Positions 17,422 to 25,516 of a DNA stretch of 64,000 nucleotides are shown here, in pieces. The stretch comes from Sphingomonadales bacterium Ga0077557. GTDB taxonomy: Bacteria > Pseudomonadota > Alphaproteobacteria > Sphingomonadales > Sphingomonadaceae. A program made the position numbers and the translations under genes. Numbering within the stretch: position 1 is the stretch's first letter; every line of letters starts with the position of its first letter. The notes beneath the pieces are model-generated. The model searched no databases, was not told where the DNA came from, and saw only the letters and a list, made by a program, of their open reading frames with translations. The stretch is from positions 1-64,000 of the forward strand of contig LNFI01000009.1 of assembly GCA_001464615.1 (NCBI GenBank), in the 5' to 3' direction.

Positions 17422-18725
17422 TCCGCCGCCTCCAGCATCGCTTCGCCAGCGTCGCCGCGCTTCTCCGCAATGCGCCGTTCCATCTCCGGGCGGAAATGCT
17501 TGATCAGACCCTGAATCGGCCAGGCGGCGGCGTCACCCAGCGCGCAGATCGTGTGCCCTTCGACCTGCTTGGTCACCTGATACAGCGTATCAATTTCGCT
17601 GATGTCCGCATCGCCGGTGCGCATGCGTTCCATCACGCGCCACATCCAGCCGGTGCCTTCGCGGCACGGGGTACATTGGCCGCAGCTTTCGTGCTTGTAG
17701 AAGTAGGACAATCGGCTGATCGCGCGGACGATATCGGTAGACTTGTCCATGACGATGACGGCAGCGGTGCCGAGGCCGGAGCCAAGCGCCTTCAGCCCGT
17801 CAAAGTCCATCGGCGCGTCCATGATCTCGGCGGCGGGCACCAGCGGCACCGATGACCCGCCGGGGATGACTGCGAGCAGATTATCCCACCCGCCGCGCAC
17901 GCCGCCGCAATGCACCTCAATCAGTTCGCGGAACGGGATGCTCATCGCTTCCTCGACCACGCAGGGGCGGTTCACATGGCCGCTGATCTGGAAGAGCTTG
18001 GTGCCCTTGTTGTTCTCGCGCCCGAAGCTGGCGAACCATTCGGGTGACCGACGCAGGATGGTGGGGGCAACCGCGATCGATTCGACATTGTTGACGGTCG
18101 TCGGGCAGCCATAAAGCCCTGCCCCCGCCGGGAAGGGCGGCTTGAGGCGCGGCTGGCCCTTTTTGCCCTCCAGGCTTTCGAGCATCGCGGTTTCTTCCCC
18201 GCAGATATAGGCGCCGGCGCCGCGGTGGCAGAAAACGTCGAAATCATAACCCGATCCGCACGCATTCTTGCCGATCAGGCCCTTATCATACGCCTCGGCA
18301 ATCGCGGCAAACAGCACCTCCGCCTCGCGGATATATTCGCCGCGAATGTAGATATAAGCGGCGCGCGCGCGCATCGCGAAACCGGCAACCAGCGCGCCCT
18401 CGATCAGCTTGTGCGGATCGTGGCGGATGATCTCGCGGTCCTTGCAGCTGCCCGGTTCCGATTCATCAGCGTTGATCACCAGGAAATTGGGCCGGTCCGG
18501 CTTCGGTTCCTTGGGCATGAACGACCATTTCGTGCCCGTGGGGAACCCTGCCCCGCCGCGCCCACGCAGGCCGCTCGCCTTGATCCGGTCGATAATCGTA
18601 TCCGGGCCCAGCGCCAGCAGTGACTTGGTATTATCCCAATCGCCACGCTTGAGCGCTGCCTCCAGCTTCCATGACTGAAAGCCGTAGACATTCGTAAAAA
18701 TGCGATCCTTGTCGGCAAGGGTCAC
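17418..18725 (-). CDS. nuoF: NADH-quinone oxidoreductase subunit F
   Basis: A 435-aa NADH- and FMN-binding subunit. [16 protein letters not shown] (NADH/FMN site), [14 protein letters not shown] (FMN loop) and [12 protein letters not shown] with HTIC downstream (N3 cluster ligands) are intact. GTG start overlapping the stop of a small membrane protein. The 3' end carries GGAGG that serves the following coiled-coil gene, and a diverged copy of this 3' end lies at 17021-17191. Confidence 0.96.
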   Translation of the reverse strand: MTLADKDRIFTNVYGFQSWKLEAALKRGDWDNTKSLLALGPDTIIDRIKASGLRGRGGAGFPTGTKWSFMPKEPKPDRPNFLVINADESEPGSCKDREIIRHDPHKLIEGALVAGFAMRARAAYIYIRGEYIREAEVLFAAIAEAYDKGLIGKNACGSGYDFDVFCHRGAGAYICGEETAMLESLEGKKGQPRLKPPFPAGAGLYGCPTTVNNVESIAVAPTILRRSPEWFASFGRENNKGTKLFQISGHVNRPCVVEEAMSIPFRELIEVHCGGVRGGWDNLLAVIPGGSSVPLVPAAEIMDAPMDFDGLKALGSGLGTAAVIVMDKSTDIVRAISRLSYFYKHESCGQCTPCREGTGWMWRVMERMRTGDADISEIDTLYQVTKQVEGHTICALGDAAAWPIQGLIKHFRPEMERRIAEKRGDAGEAMLEAAE

Positions 18726-18889
18726 GCCTTATTTCCTCCTGACCGGTTCGCGAAAACGCCGAATCCGCCGAACAGAAAGCCCAGGATGGCCCAAACGACC
18801 CAGGCTTCGCCATTGATCAGCTTCATTACCGCCAGCAGCAGGAAAATGACGCCGAGCACGGGCACACCAGCCATTGCAGACTTGGGCAT
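18722..18889 (-). CDS. Small two-helix membrane protein upstream of nuoF
   Basis: A 55-aa protein starting at the ATG at 18889, with two hydrophobic helices ([17 protein letters not shown] and [19 protein letters not shown]) and a short basic tail. Its ATG overlaps a 13-codon frame by TGATG, and its stop overlaps the nuoF GTG (GTGA). GGGGAG lies 7 nt before the ATG. Short and without database-type motifs; supported mainly by the tight coupling on both sides. Confidence 0.6.
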   Translation of the reverse strand: MPKSAMAGVPVLGVIFLLLAVMKLINGEAWVVWAILGFLFGGFGVFANRSGGNKA

Positions 18890-18930
18890 CACCAGGCTCC
18901 CCGCCAATTGCTGTCGATAACGGTGCGCAT
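18889..18930 (-). other. 13-codon frame resembling the nuoE 3' end
   Basis: A mini-ORF, MRTVIDSNWRGAW and stop. Its end resembles the NuoE C-terminus (HDYRGEWA) and, like it, carries a GGGGA ribosome site for the next gene. It overlaps the neighbouring genes by TGATG on both sides. By analogy with the duplicated nuoF and nuoD tails it may be a third tail scar. The match is only about five residues and partly forced by the ribosome site, so this is tentative. Confidence 0.35.
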
Positions 18931-19088
18931 CAGCGGCCCTGCCCGATCAGCTTTTCCATAACGAAATAGGCCGCGACGCCCGTACCGAGCACGAGCGCAA
19001 GCACGATCAACCCAAAGGCAAGCTTCACCAGCGCCACCAGGACAAATACCGCGAGTAGCGCGAAGCCGATTGCGATCAGGATGTTCAT
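18930..19088 (-). CDS. Small membrane protein, 52 aa
   Basis: A short frame with ATG at 19088, beginning one nt after the stop of the coiled-coil gene. The product is almost wholly hydrophobic (ILIAIGFALLAVFVLVALVK, then AFGLIVLALVLGTGVAAYFV) with a short polar end (MEKLIGQGR), so two membrane helices or one long hairpin. Coupling on both sides supports translation. Function unknown. Confidence 0.55.
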   Translation of the reverse strand: MNILIAIGFALLAVFVLVALVKLAFGLIVLALVLGTGVAAYFVMEKLIGQGR

Positions 19089-19089
19089 T

Positions 19090-19314
19090 TCATTCCTCCA
19101 CCAGTTCGAGCCGTTGTTTCACCCGGCGCATGTCGGTTTTAACGCTATCAACCCCGTGCTGAAGTGCAGCCATGTGCGTATCGATCCCAAGCAGTCGATG
19201 CTCGACCGCTGTCAGCCGCATGCCTTGGTTGAGCTGCTCTTCCCGCAAATCGCGCAGCTCCGATCGGATGCCTTGCAGCATCTCGGTAATGAAGCGCGTT
19301 TCCTCAACCGTCAT
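19090..19314 (-). CDS. Small coiled-coil protein after nuoE (paralogue 2 of 3)
   Basis: A 74-aa charged coiled-coil protein starting MTVEETRFITEMLQGIRSEL, with the same layout as the proteins at 17191-17421 and 19979-20206. The ATG at 19314 overlaps the nuoE stop (ATGA) and is preferred over the ATG two codons earlier. It ends 1 nt before the 52-aa membrane gene. Function unknown. Confidence 0.7.
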   Translation of the reverse strand: MTVEETRFITEMLQGIRSELRDLREEQLNQGMRLTAVEHRLLGIDTHMAALQHGVDSVKTDMRRVKQRLELVEE

Positions 19315-19979
19315 GCCCATTCCCCGCGATAATCGTGGTTCTCGGTCACCATGTCCTTCAAACTGGTCGGGCCACCCTCTGGACAGCTTGTTTGCCGTCC
19401 GATCTGCGAACCCGCTTTGGGGCTCTCTCCCCGCGCCAGTGCTTCGAGCACTGCCGTGGTGCGATCATAGTCCAGGTCTTCGAAATTGTCGTCGTTGATC
19501 TGCACCATCGGCGCGTTGGCGCAGGTGCCAAGACATTCGACCTCGGTCAGCGTGAACAGCCCGTCGGGCGTGGTCTTGCCCTTGATCAGGCCGTGGTTCT
19601 TGCACGCGGCGAACACATCGTCCGAGCCCGCCAGCATGCACGGCGTCGTCCCGCAGACCTGAACGTGATAGCGGCCGACGGGCGCCATGTTGAACATCGT
19701 GTAGAAGGTCGCGACCTCGTACACGCGCATGTACGGCATGCCGAGTTCGCGCGCGACGAACTCGATCACCGGCACGGGGAGCCAGCCTTGCGTCTGCGTC
19801 GCCGCGCCGACCTGCCGCTGGGCGAGATCGAGGAACGGAATCGACGCGGACTGCTGCCGCCCGGGCGGATATCGACCGACGATTTCCTTCGCCTTCGCGG
19901 CGTTTTCGGGCGTCCAGGCGAAATCTCCCCAGCGTGCGCGGGTTTCGGCTTCGTCGGGGATATGGGCGTGGTCGGCCAT
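19311..19979 (-). CDS. nuoE: NADH-quinone oxidoreductase subunit E
   Basis: A 222-aa thioredoxin-fold [2Fe-2S] subunit. Ligands are in VCGTTPCML and ECLGTCANAPM. EVATFYTMFNMAPVGRYH is a family signature. The region after the fold is extended and ends RGEWA. ATG overlaps the stop of the preceding coiled-coil gene. Confidence 0.95.
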   Translation of the reverse strand: MADHAHIPDEAETRARWGDFAWTPENAAKAKEIVGRYPPGRQQSASIPFLDLAQRQVGAATQTQGWLPVPVIEFVARELGMPYMRVYEVATFYTMFNMAPVGRYHVQVCGTTPCMLAGSDDVFAACKNHGLIKGKTTPDGLFTLTEVECLGTCANAPMVQINDDNFEDLDYDRTTAVLEALARGESPKAGSQIGRQTSCPEGGPTSLKDMVTENHDYRGEWA

Positions 19980-20206
19980 CAGTGCGTATCCAGCAGATCG
20001 AGACGACGCTCGATGCGTTCTACCCGGTCGGCCAAACGATCCAGCCTATGGTTGATCCCGGAAACCGACATAACCAACGTGGCAAGGTGTTCCTCGTTCG
20101 CCGTCATGCGCAGACGCATGTCTGACATATCGGCCTTCATTTCCGACATGTCGGACTGGAGGCGCTTGAGAATCTCAAGCATGATTGACGATTCAGCTTC
20201 AGTCAT
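19979..20206 (-). CDS. Small coiled-coil protein before nuoE (paralogue 3 of 3)
   Basis: A 75-aa coiled-coil protein (SSIMLEILKRLQSDMSEMKA, later RLDRLADRVERIERRLDLL). It shares its N-terminal pattern with the other two paralogues, especially the one after nuoF. The ATG at 20206 overlaps the cupin stop (ATGA) and its stop overlaps the nuoE ATG. Function unknown. Confidence 0.7.
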   Translation of the reverse strand: MTEAESSIMLEILKRLQSDMSEMKADMSDMRLRMTANEEHLATLVMSVSGINHRLDRLADRVERIERRLDLLDTH

Positions 20207-20586
20207 CAAATGACCTCCAACTTTTCGCGCGTCAGGTGCGAGGGGTTGAGGCCCGTATTGGGCTCGCCCTCGCGGTCCATCAGCAGGATGTGGCATTCGG
20301 CGTCGGCAAAGGGCTTGTGCTCGGTGCCCCTGGGCACGACGACCATCTCGCCCGGGCCATAGCGGCGCACGCCATCGCGGAACTCGATGCCAAGCTCACC
20401 CGCGACGACGAGGAAAAGCTCGTCGGTATCGGCATGCGCGTGCCAGCTGAAGTCGCCCTGCACCTTGGCCACACGGATTTCATTGCCGTTATAATGGCCG
20501 ATGATGCGCGGGTTCCAGTGATCGGCGAACTGCGCGAGCTTGTCGGCGATGTTGAGGGTGGCGGGGGTGGACGCTGGTTCAGCCAT
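20206..20586 (-). CDS. Cupin-domain protein inside the nuo operon
   Basis: A 126-aa single-domain cupin. Motif 1 metal ligands are in FSWHAHADTDELFLVVAGEL and motif 2 in VVVPRGTEHKPFA. The ATG at 20586 overlaps the end of the preceding membrane gene by 8 nt, with AAGGAAGGGG as ribosome site. The first ~25 residues (PATLNIADKLAQFADHWNPR) are duplicated at 20833-20988. Such small cupins may bind or isomerise small molecules; the substrate is unknown. It sits between nuoD and nuoE. Confidence 0.8.
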   Translation of the reverse strand: MAEPASTPATLNIADKLAQFADHWNPRIIGHYNGNEIRVAKVQGDFSWHAHADTDELFLVVAGELGIEFRDGVRRYGPGEMVVVPRGTEHKPFADAECHILLMDREGEPNTGLNPSHLTREKLEVI

Positions 20587-20836
20587 TGTGCTGCGCCCCT
20601 TCCTTGGTCCGATTTCGATTCTTGTACTGGAATTTGTGATTGAGCTCAGCCGCAATCCACAGCGGACTAGATACCAGCATGCCGATCAGCGCCAGCCCCC
20701 CGTAAATCAGGATCGGCCATTTCAGCGGCAAGAAATCAATGCCCATCAGGCGCAGCATGAGCGGAGCGATCGCCGCCGCGCAAAACATCACGGCGCAACT
20801 GCCGAAAATAACCCGCATCCCCGTGAGACCCTTCAC
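20579..20836 (-). CDS. Small membrane protein, 85 aa
   Basis: Two hydrophobic helices (MRVIFGSCAVMFCAAAIAPL and WPILIYGGLALIGMLVSS) followed by a polar, basic tail. The GTG at 20836 overlaps the stop of the cupin/nuoD chimera in the same way that nuoD overlaps its own follower (GACCGGTGA). An ATG at 20818 is an alternative start. Function unknown. Confidence 0.6.
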   Translation of the reverse strand: MKGLTGMRVIFGSCAVMFCAAAIAPLMLRLMGIDFLPLKWPILIYGGLALIGMLVSSPLWIAAELNHKFQYKNRNRTKEGAQHNG

Positions 20837-20988
20837 CGGTCGCACTCCCCGAAACCGATATCGCGCGCGCCCAGAACCGTCGTCGCATCGGCCAGCGTTT
20901 GCCGACGCGAGGACCTGCGCGGGTTCCAGCGATCGGCAAATTGCGCCAGCTTGTCGGCGAGGTTGAGGGTGGCGGGGGAACCAGACAT
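20833..20988 (-). pseudogene. Chimeric fragment: cupin 5' end fused to nuoD 3' end
   Basis: A 51-codon intact frame. Residues 5-24 match the cupin N-terminus at 18 of 20 positions (PATLNLADKLAQFADRWNPR). The last 20 residues match the NuoD C-terminus at 15 of 20 (LADATTVLGARDIGFGECDR). The junction lies near residue 25-30. Neither half can function alone. It looks like the joint left by recombination between a cupin gene and a nuoD gene. Its end keeps the GGGGAG ribosome site and GTGA overlap for the next gene. Confidence 0.85.
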
Positions 20989-20992
20989 CGGT

Positions 20993-21436
20993 TTACTTGC
21001 CTCCCGTTGGACGCAGCGGGGCAATGAACACTACCGGACGTTCACCCCAACTTATCCTGCTAATCTTGTCGCCGTTGAACCAGAAAGAAGCGGTGCGCTC
21101 GTCCCAAACCGGCTTACCATTTATGATTTGAAAGCGATTGCAATTCCAAGTTGTAGATATCGGAAGCCCAGAATTTCTAGAAGCAACGGCTTCGATCTTC
21201 TGCAACTTACATTCGGTAGCATAAGAAAAAAATTGATCGAGCGTTCGAGGTTGCTGCGACTTTGAATCGATTAAAACAACATCGCTTGTAACCATGCGTC
21301 GCAGGTCAGCTTTGGAGTCGCGGAGTGCCACCAGATATACAGCGACACGCGCTATGTCTGCACTCTGGTCATTCGCTGGCTGGGCCAAAACAACGGATGG
21401 CAAAGCAATGGCGGTGATGGCTAGCAAAAACCTCAC
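20993..21436 (-). CDS. Secreted hypothetical protein following nuoD
   Basis: A 147-aa protein with a signal peptide ([17 protein letters not shown], cut before Q). The mature region contains one Cys pair (ECKLQK and NCNRFQ) and a beta-rich C-terminal half ([17 protein letters not shown]). GTG start overlapping the nuoD stop (GTGA), with GGGGAG in the nuoD tail as ribosome site. The gene is clearly AT-richer than nuoD, which suggests transfer. Function unknown. Confidence 0.65.
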   Translation of the reverse strand: MRFLLAITAIALPSVVLAQPANDQSADIARVAVYLVALRDSKADLRRMVTSDVVLIDSKSQQPRTLDQFFSYATECKLQKIEAVASRNSGLPISTTWNCNRFQIINGKPVWDERTASFWFNGDKISRISWGERPVVFIAPLRPTGGK

Positions 21437-22668
21437 CGGTCACACTCCCCGAACACGATGTCGAGCGCGCCCAAGATTGCCGTCGTGTCGGCCAGCATGT
21501 GCCCCCGGCTCATGAAATCCATCGCCTGCAAATGCGAGAACGCCGTCGGCCGGATCTTGCAGCGGTACGGCTTGTTGGTCCCGTCGCTCACCAGATAGAC
21601 GCCGAATTCGCCCTTGGGGCTTTCGGTCGCGACATAGACTTCACCGGCGGGGACGTGAAACCCTTCGGTGTAGAGCTTGAAGTGGTGGATCAGCGCTTCC
21701 ATCGATCGCTTCATCTCGCCGCGCTTGGGCGGCACCACCTTGCGATCGAGCGACGCGATCGGCCCTTCGGGCATCTCGTTCAGGCACTGCTTCATGATGC
21801 GGATCGACTGACGGACTTCCTCCACCCGCACCATGAACCGGTCATAGCAATCGCCGCGCGTGCCGACCGGGATTTCGAACTTCATCCGATCATACACGTC
21901 ATAGGGCTGCGACTTGCGCAGGTCCCAGGCGATGCCCGCGCCCCGGATCATCGGGCCGGAAAAGCCCCATTTGATCGCGTCCTCGCGGCTCACCACCGCG
22001 ATGTCGACGTTGCGCTGCTTGAAGATGCGGTTGTCGGCGACAAGGCTGATCGCATCTTCGAACAGGCGCGGCAGGCGGGTGTCGAGCCAGTCGGCAATGT
22101 CTGTGAGCAGCTTGAGCGGCGTATCCTGATGCACGCCGCCGGGGCGAAAATAGGCCGAGTGCATCCGCGCGCCGGAAACGCGCTCGAAGAAATTCAGACA
22201 ATCCTCGCGGATTTCGAACAGCCACAAGTTCGGCGTCATCGCGCCGACATCCATCATATGGCTGCCGAGATTCAGCATGTGGTTGGAAATGCGGGTCAAT
22301 TCAGCAAAGAAGACGCGCAGATATTGCGCGCGCAGCGGCACTTCCAGATCCAGCAGCTTCTCGATCGCGAGCACATAGCTATGCTCCATGCACAGCGGCG
22401 AGCAGTAATCGAGCCGGTCGAAATAGGGCAGCGCCTGCAGATAGGTCTTGTGTTCGATCAGCTTTTCGGTGCCGCGGTGGAGCAGGCCGATATGCGGATC
22501 GAGCCGCTCGACGATCTCGCCGTCCAGTTCCATCACGAGGCGAAGCACGCCGTGCGCTGCGGGATGCTGCGGGCCGAAATTGATCGTGTAATTCTCGATC
22601 GCGACGTCACCCGTGGTGGGATCGGCGGCGTCGGTGAGCCCTTCGAGCTTTTCCATATAGTCGCTCAT
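21433..22668 (-). CDS. nuoD: NADH-quinone oxidoreductase subunit D
   Basis: A 411-aa subunit related to the [NiFe]-hydrogenase large subunit; lines the quinone site with NuoB. Landmarks: [36 protein letters not shown] and the C-terminal AIDFxxRGHMLAD-like region. Normal length. ATG overlaps the nuoC stop (ATGA). Its last 20 codons recur in the chimeric fragment at 20833-20988. Confidence 0.96.
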   Translation of the reverse strand: MSDYMEKLEGLTDAADPTTGDVAIENYTINFGPQHPAAHGVLRLVMELDGEIVERLDPHIGLLHRGTEKLIEHKTYLQALPYFDRLDYCSPLCMEHSYVLAIEKLLDLEVPLRAQYLRVFFAELTRISNHMLNLGSHMMDVGAMTPNLWLFEIREDCLNFFERVSGARMHSAYFRPGGVHQDTPLKLLTDIADWLDTRLPRLFEDAISLVADNRIFKQRNVDIAVVSREDAIKWGFSGPMIRGAGIAWDLRKSQPYDVYDRMKFEIPVGTRGDCYDRFMVRVEEVRQSIRIMKQCLNEMPEGPIASLDRKVVPPKRGEMKRSMEALIHHFKLYTEGFHVPAGEVYVATESPKGEFGVYLVSDGTNKPYRCKIRPTAFSHLQAMDFMSRGHMLADTTAILGALDIVFGECDR

Positions 22669-23309
22669 TTCTTCGCCTCCGGTGCGGGCGGCGGCGGCGC
22701 CTTTTCGTCACCGGGCAAAATGTAATCCGCCCCTTCCCAGGGGCTCATGAAATCAAAGGTGCGAAAATCCTGGGCAAGCTTGACGGGCTCATACACCACG
22801 CGCTTAGCCTCTTCCGAATAACGCAGCTCGACATAGCCGGAGAGCGGAAAATCCTTGCGCTGCGGGTGGCCGCGAAAGCCATAATCGGTCAGAATACGGC
22901 GCAAATCGGCGTTGCCGTCAAACAGCACGCCGTACATGTCGTACACTTCGCGCTCCAGCCAGCCCGCAACCGGCCAGATCACGGTTACCGACGGCACCGG
23001 CTTTTCCTCATCGGTCGTCACGCGCACCCGGATACGGTGGTTCCGCGTCAGGCTGAGCAGATGATAGCAGACGTCGAACCGCTCAGCGCGGTCGAGATAA
23101 TCGACCCCAGCGATTTCCATCAGCTGCTGATATTCGAGGCCGGGCGTGTCGCGCAGCAGGACCATCGCGTCGATCAAGTGAAGCCGATCGACCGTCAGCG
23201 TCACTTCGCCATGCGCATCGAGCGTATCGACGATCAGGCCGCCAAGTGCGGCGACTGCAGCGTCAATGACCCCATCATTGGTCGCATAGGCAGGAGCAGG
23301 GCTACGCAT
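22665..23309 (-). CDS. nuoC: NADH-quinone oxidoreductase subunit C
   Basis: A 214-aa hydrophilic subunit, separate from NuoD. The family signature is [20 protein letters not shown] followed by [18 protein letters not shown]. The C-terminal 20 residues are Pro/Ala/Lys-rich. It is separated from nuoB by a strong inverted repeat rather than an overlap. Confidence 0.96.
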   Translation of the reverse strand: MRSPAPAYATNDGVIDAAVAALGGLIVDTLDAHGEVTLTVDRLHLIDAMVLLRDTPGLEYQQLMEIAGVDYLDRAERFDVCYHLLSLTRNHRIRVRVTTDEEKPVPSVTVIWPVAGWLEREVYDMYGVLFDGNADLRRILTDYGFRGHPQRKDFPLSGYVELRYSEEAKRVVYEPVKLAQDFRTFDFMSPWEGADYILPGDEKAPPPPAPEAKK

Positions 23310-23318
23310 GAGCCACTC

Positions 23319-23383
23319 CTCCGCGTCTCCGCGGCTCCGCGTGAACCCAATTTTTGCGCGCGCGGAGGCGCGGAGACGCGGAG
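23319..23383. repeat. Near-perfect 23-bp inverted repeat between nuoB and nuoC
   Basis: Left arm 23319-23341 (CTCCGCGTCTCCGCGGCTCC...) and right arm 23361-23383 are complementary at 22 of 23 positions around a 19-nt loop. In the nuo mRNA this gives a very stable hairpin between nuoB and nuoC. It could be an mRNA processing or stability element, or a mobile intergenic repeat. No U-tract follows, so a simple terminator is unlikely. Confidence 0.85.
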
Positions 23384-23411
23384 AATAAAAGACTGATCGC
23401 TGCGCGGGCCA

Positions 23412-23951
23412 TCACCGTTCGATCGTCCCGACGCGGCGGATTTTACGCTGGAGTTGCATGATCCCGTAAAGCAACGCCTCGGCGGTCGGCGGGCAGCCGG
23501 GCACATAGATGTCGACAGGCACGATCCGGTCGCAGCCGCGCACCACTGAATAGCTGTAATGATAGTAACCGCCGCCATTGGCGCAGCTGCCCATCGAGAT
23601 GACGTATTTGGGCTCGCTCATCTGATCGTAGACGCGGCGCAGTGCCGGGGCCATCTTGTTGCAGAGCGTGCCGGCCACGATCATGACGTCAGACTGGCGC
23701 GGCGATGCGCGCGGGGCGGCGCCAAATCTTTCAAGATCATAGCGCGGCATGTTCACATGGATCATCTCGACCGCACAGCACGCCAGGCCAAAGGTCATCC
23801 ACCAGAGCGATCCGGTGCGTGCCCATTGGAACAGCTCTTCGGTCGAGGTGACGAGGAAGCCCTTGTCGCCCAGTTCGCTGTTGATGTCGTTGAGGAAACC
23901 GACGTCCGGCAGGGTGCCAGCCGCAGGTGCTCGTTCGAGTTCTACTCCCAA
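23412..23951 (-). CDS. nuoB: NADH-quinone oxidoreductase subunit B
   Basis: A 179-aa subunit carrying cluster N2. Ligands: the tandem cysteines in GLACCAVEM, plus GSCANGG and [11 protein letters not shown] prefer the TTG start at 23951 (giving the usual MGVEL-type N-terminus), with GGGAG 7 nt upstream, overlapping nuoA by 10 nt. An ATG at 23972 is possible but adds unlike residues. Confidence 0.95.
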   Translation of the reverse strand: MGVELERAPAAGTLPDVGFLNDINSELGDKGFLVTSTEELFQWARTGSLWWMTFGLACCAVEMIHVNMPRYDLERFGAAPRASPRQSDVMIVAGTLCNKMAPALRRVYDQMSEPKYVISMGSCANGGGYYHYSYSVVRGCDRIVPVDIYVPGCPPTAEALLYGIMQLQRKIRRVGTIER

Positions 23952-24316
23952 TCGAGCGCTCCCTTCTTCCACGCATAGGCCAGGCCAAGCGCGAGTTCAG
24001 CGATGAAGATCATCATCGAAATCCAAGCGACCCAGCCGAGTTTGAATACGGAAACCGCCCATGGGTAAATGAAGGCTGCTTCCAGATCGAAGATGATGAA
24101 CAGGATGGCGACGAGGTAGAAACGAACGTCGAACTGGCTGCGCGAATCTTCGAAAGCCGGGAAGCCGCACTCATATTCGGTGAGCTTCTCAGCAGTCGGC
24201 TTATGCGCGCCCGTCAGCCGCGAAACCGCCATCGGCGCGAACACGAATACGCCCGAAAGCGCAAGCGCGACCCCCAGAAACAGCAGGATCGGCAGATATT
24301 GGGATAGATCGACCAA
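23942..24316 (-). CDS. nuoA: NADH-quinone oxidoreductase subunit A
   Basis: First gene of the nuo operon; a 124-aa, three-helix membrane subunit with the family signature [20 protein letters not shown] in the first loop. TTG start with a weak ribosome site (GAGAAG). The operon promoter should lie in the 88 bp between here and the upstream acetyltransferase gene, or further upstream if the genes are co-transcribed. Confidence 0.95.
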   Translation of the reverse strand: MVDLSQYLPILLFLGVALALSGVFVFAPMAVSRLTGAHKPTAEKLTEYECGFPAFEDSRSQFDVRFYLVAILFIIFDLEAAFIYPWAVSVFKLGWVAWISMMIFIAELALGLAYAWKKGALDWE

Positions 24317-24404
24317 TGGGCTTCTCGCAGATGCGGAATTTAACTTGGCGCGCTTCTAGGACGATGGATTGGCAGGGGCAAGGGCAGCAAACAGCTTAAT
24401 CCGA

Positions 24405-24908
24405 TCAACCCGGTCCCCGATCGACTGCGCCGGATTCAAGCGCCAATGTCATGTACCGGTTATGCGGACTTTCGACATAATCGGCATAGGGGCCGCAATC
24501 GACAAAGCCGAAACGGCGATACAGCGCATGCGCCGGAATAAATGACGCATTGGTCCCCGTTTCCAGATTGAGTCGGTGCCACCCGCGTGCCCGCGCCTGT
24601 CCGATCAGATGGCCGAGCAACAGCCCGGCGACGCCGCGCCGCAGATGCGCGGGGTGCGTGCGCATCGATTTCACCTCGCCCTGCCCTTCGCCGAGATCTT
24701 TGAGGGCCGCGCAGCCGAGAAGGTTTGTGCCCTCCCACAGGCTCCAGAGTGTAATGCCGGGCGCGCGAAGCGCCTCTACGCCCAACGCAAACCTATACTC
24801 GGCGGCTGTGCCGTCATCTACGGCCGCCAGGTGCAGCGCGATCAATGCCGTAATTTCAGGCCCCGTCACGTCGTCTTGAATGATTGTGAACCGAGTCGGC
24901 GTTGTCAT
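24405..24908 (-). CDS. GNAT family N-acetyltransferase
   Basis: A 167-aa protein with the acetyl-CoA-binding motif A: VKSMRTHPAHLRRGVAGLLL, residues about 78-97. NLETGTNASFIPAHALYRRF is motif B. Layout resembles PhnO/YedL-type acetyltransferases that act on small amines or amino acids; substrate unknown. The ATG at 24908 overlaps the stop of the SH3 gene (ATGA). Confidence 0.85.
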   Translation of the reverse strand: MTTPTRFTIIQDDVTGPEITALIALHLAAVDDGTAAEYRFALGVEALRAPGITLWSLWEGTNLLGCAALKDLGEGQGEVKSMRTHPAHLRRGVAGLLLGHLIGQARARGWHRLNLETGTNASFIPAHALYRRFGFVDCGPYADYVESPHNRYMTLALESGAVDRGPG

Positions 24909-25399
24909 CAGGACAATTGTTCGCCTTGATCGACACCCCAAATGCGGTTCGCCTCGATATAACCGGCCCGGCCGCGCACATCGAACCAGCACCAGCCCCG
25001 CGCGCACCGGCTGATTCGGCCGACAACACCGGGTGCCACGCGCCACAGCAGCGGCGCGTTGAAGCGCGGTGCCTCCAGCAATTCAGCGCTATTGCCCATG
25101 ACGATGCCAGTGCGGGTTTCGCTCAGCAAATTGCCTTGCATCCAGCCCTGGGTGCCGTCCGGATCCTCGATCTTGCGCCATTCCTTATAACTGTCGATCA
25201 CCTTGATCGGCAGATCGGCGCGCTGATACAGCCAGCTTGCGGGATAATTGCGGCCCGGTCCGGTCCGCATCCGCGCCTTGCCCGCGGCGATCGACGCAAA
25301 ATAGGGCGTCTTGCGCTTTTGCGATTGCGCGGCATCATCGGCTAGGCCAGCGAACAGCAACGTGCCCGCAATCGCTATCATCCATGCCCAGAAACGCAT
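24908..25399 (-). CDS. Periplasmic SH3-domain protein
   Basis: A 163-aa protein with a signal peptide (FWAWMIAIAGTLLFAGLA) and two SH3-like repeats. The first is about residues 36-95 (ARMRTGPGRNYPASWLYQR ... WMQGNLLS). The second is about 98-155 (ending VRGRAGYIEANRIWG). Bacterial SH3 domains of this kind bind cell-wall peptides or act as spacers. Single-domain secreted versions are common in alphaproteobacteria. Exact role unknown. Confidence 0.8.
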   Translation of the reverse strand: MRFWAWMIAIAGTLLFAGLADDAAQSQKRKTPYFASIAAGKARMRTGPGRNYPASWLYQRADLPIKVIDSYKEWRKIEDPDGTQGWMQGNLLSETRTGIVMGNSAELLEAPRFNAPLLWRVAPGVVGRISRCARGWCWFDVRGRAGYIEANRIWGVDQGEQLS

Positions 25400-25516
25400 C
25401 TACGACCCCTTATTTGGTTATCGCCCGTTTACCGTGTTCCGTGGCCGATCTTCAACACCGTTGACGGCGCAATCGAGACCCGCCAATCCATATCCATGCC
25501 CGAAATGAGACGTCCC

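Noticed and set aside
17021..21436. Integron or classical gene-cassette array
   Set aside because: No integrase, no attC-like hairpins between the genes and no direct repeats of a fixed length; the repeated units are gene tails.
23234..23578. 114-codon minus-strand frame across the nuoB-nuoC gap
   Set aside because: It overlaps nuoB and nuoC in another frame and crosses the inverted repeat; not a gene.
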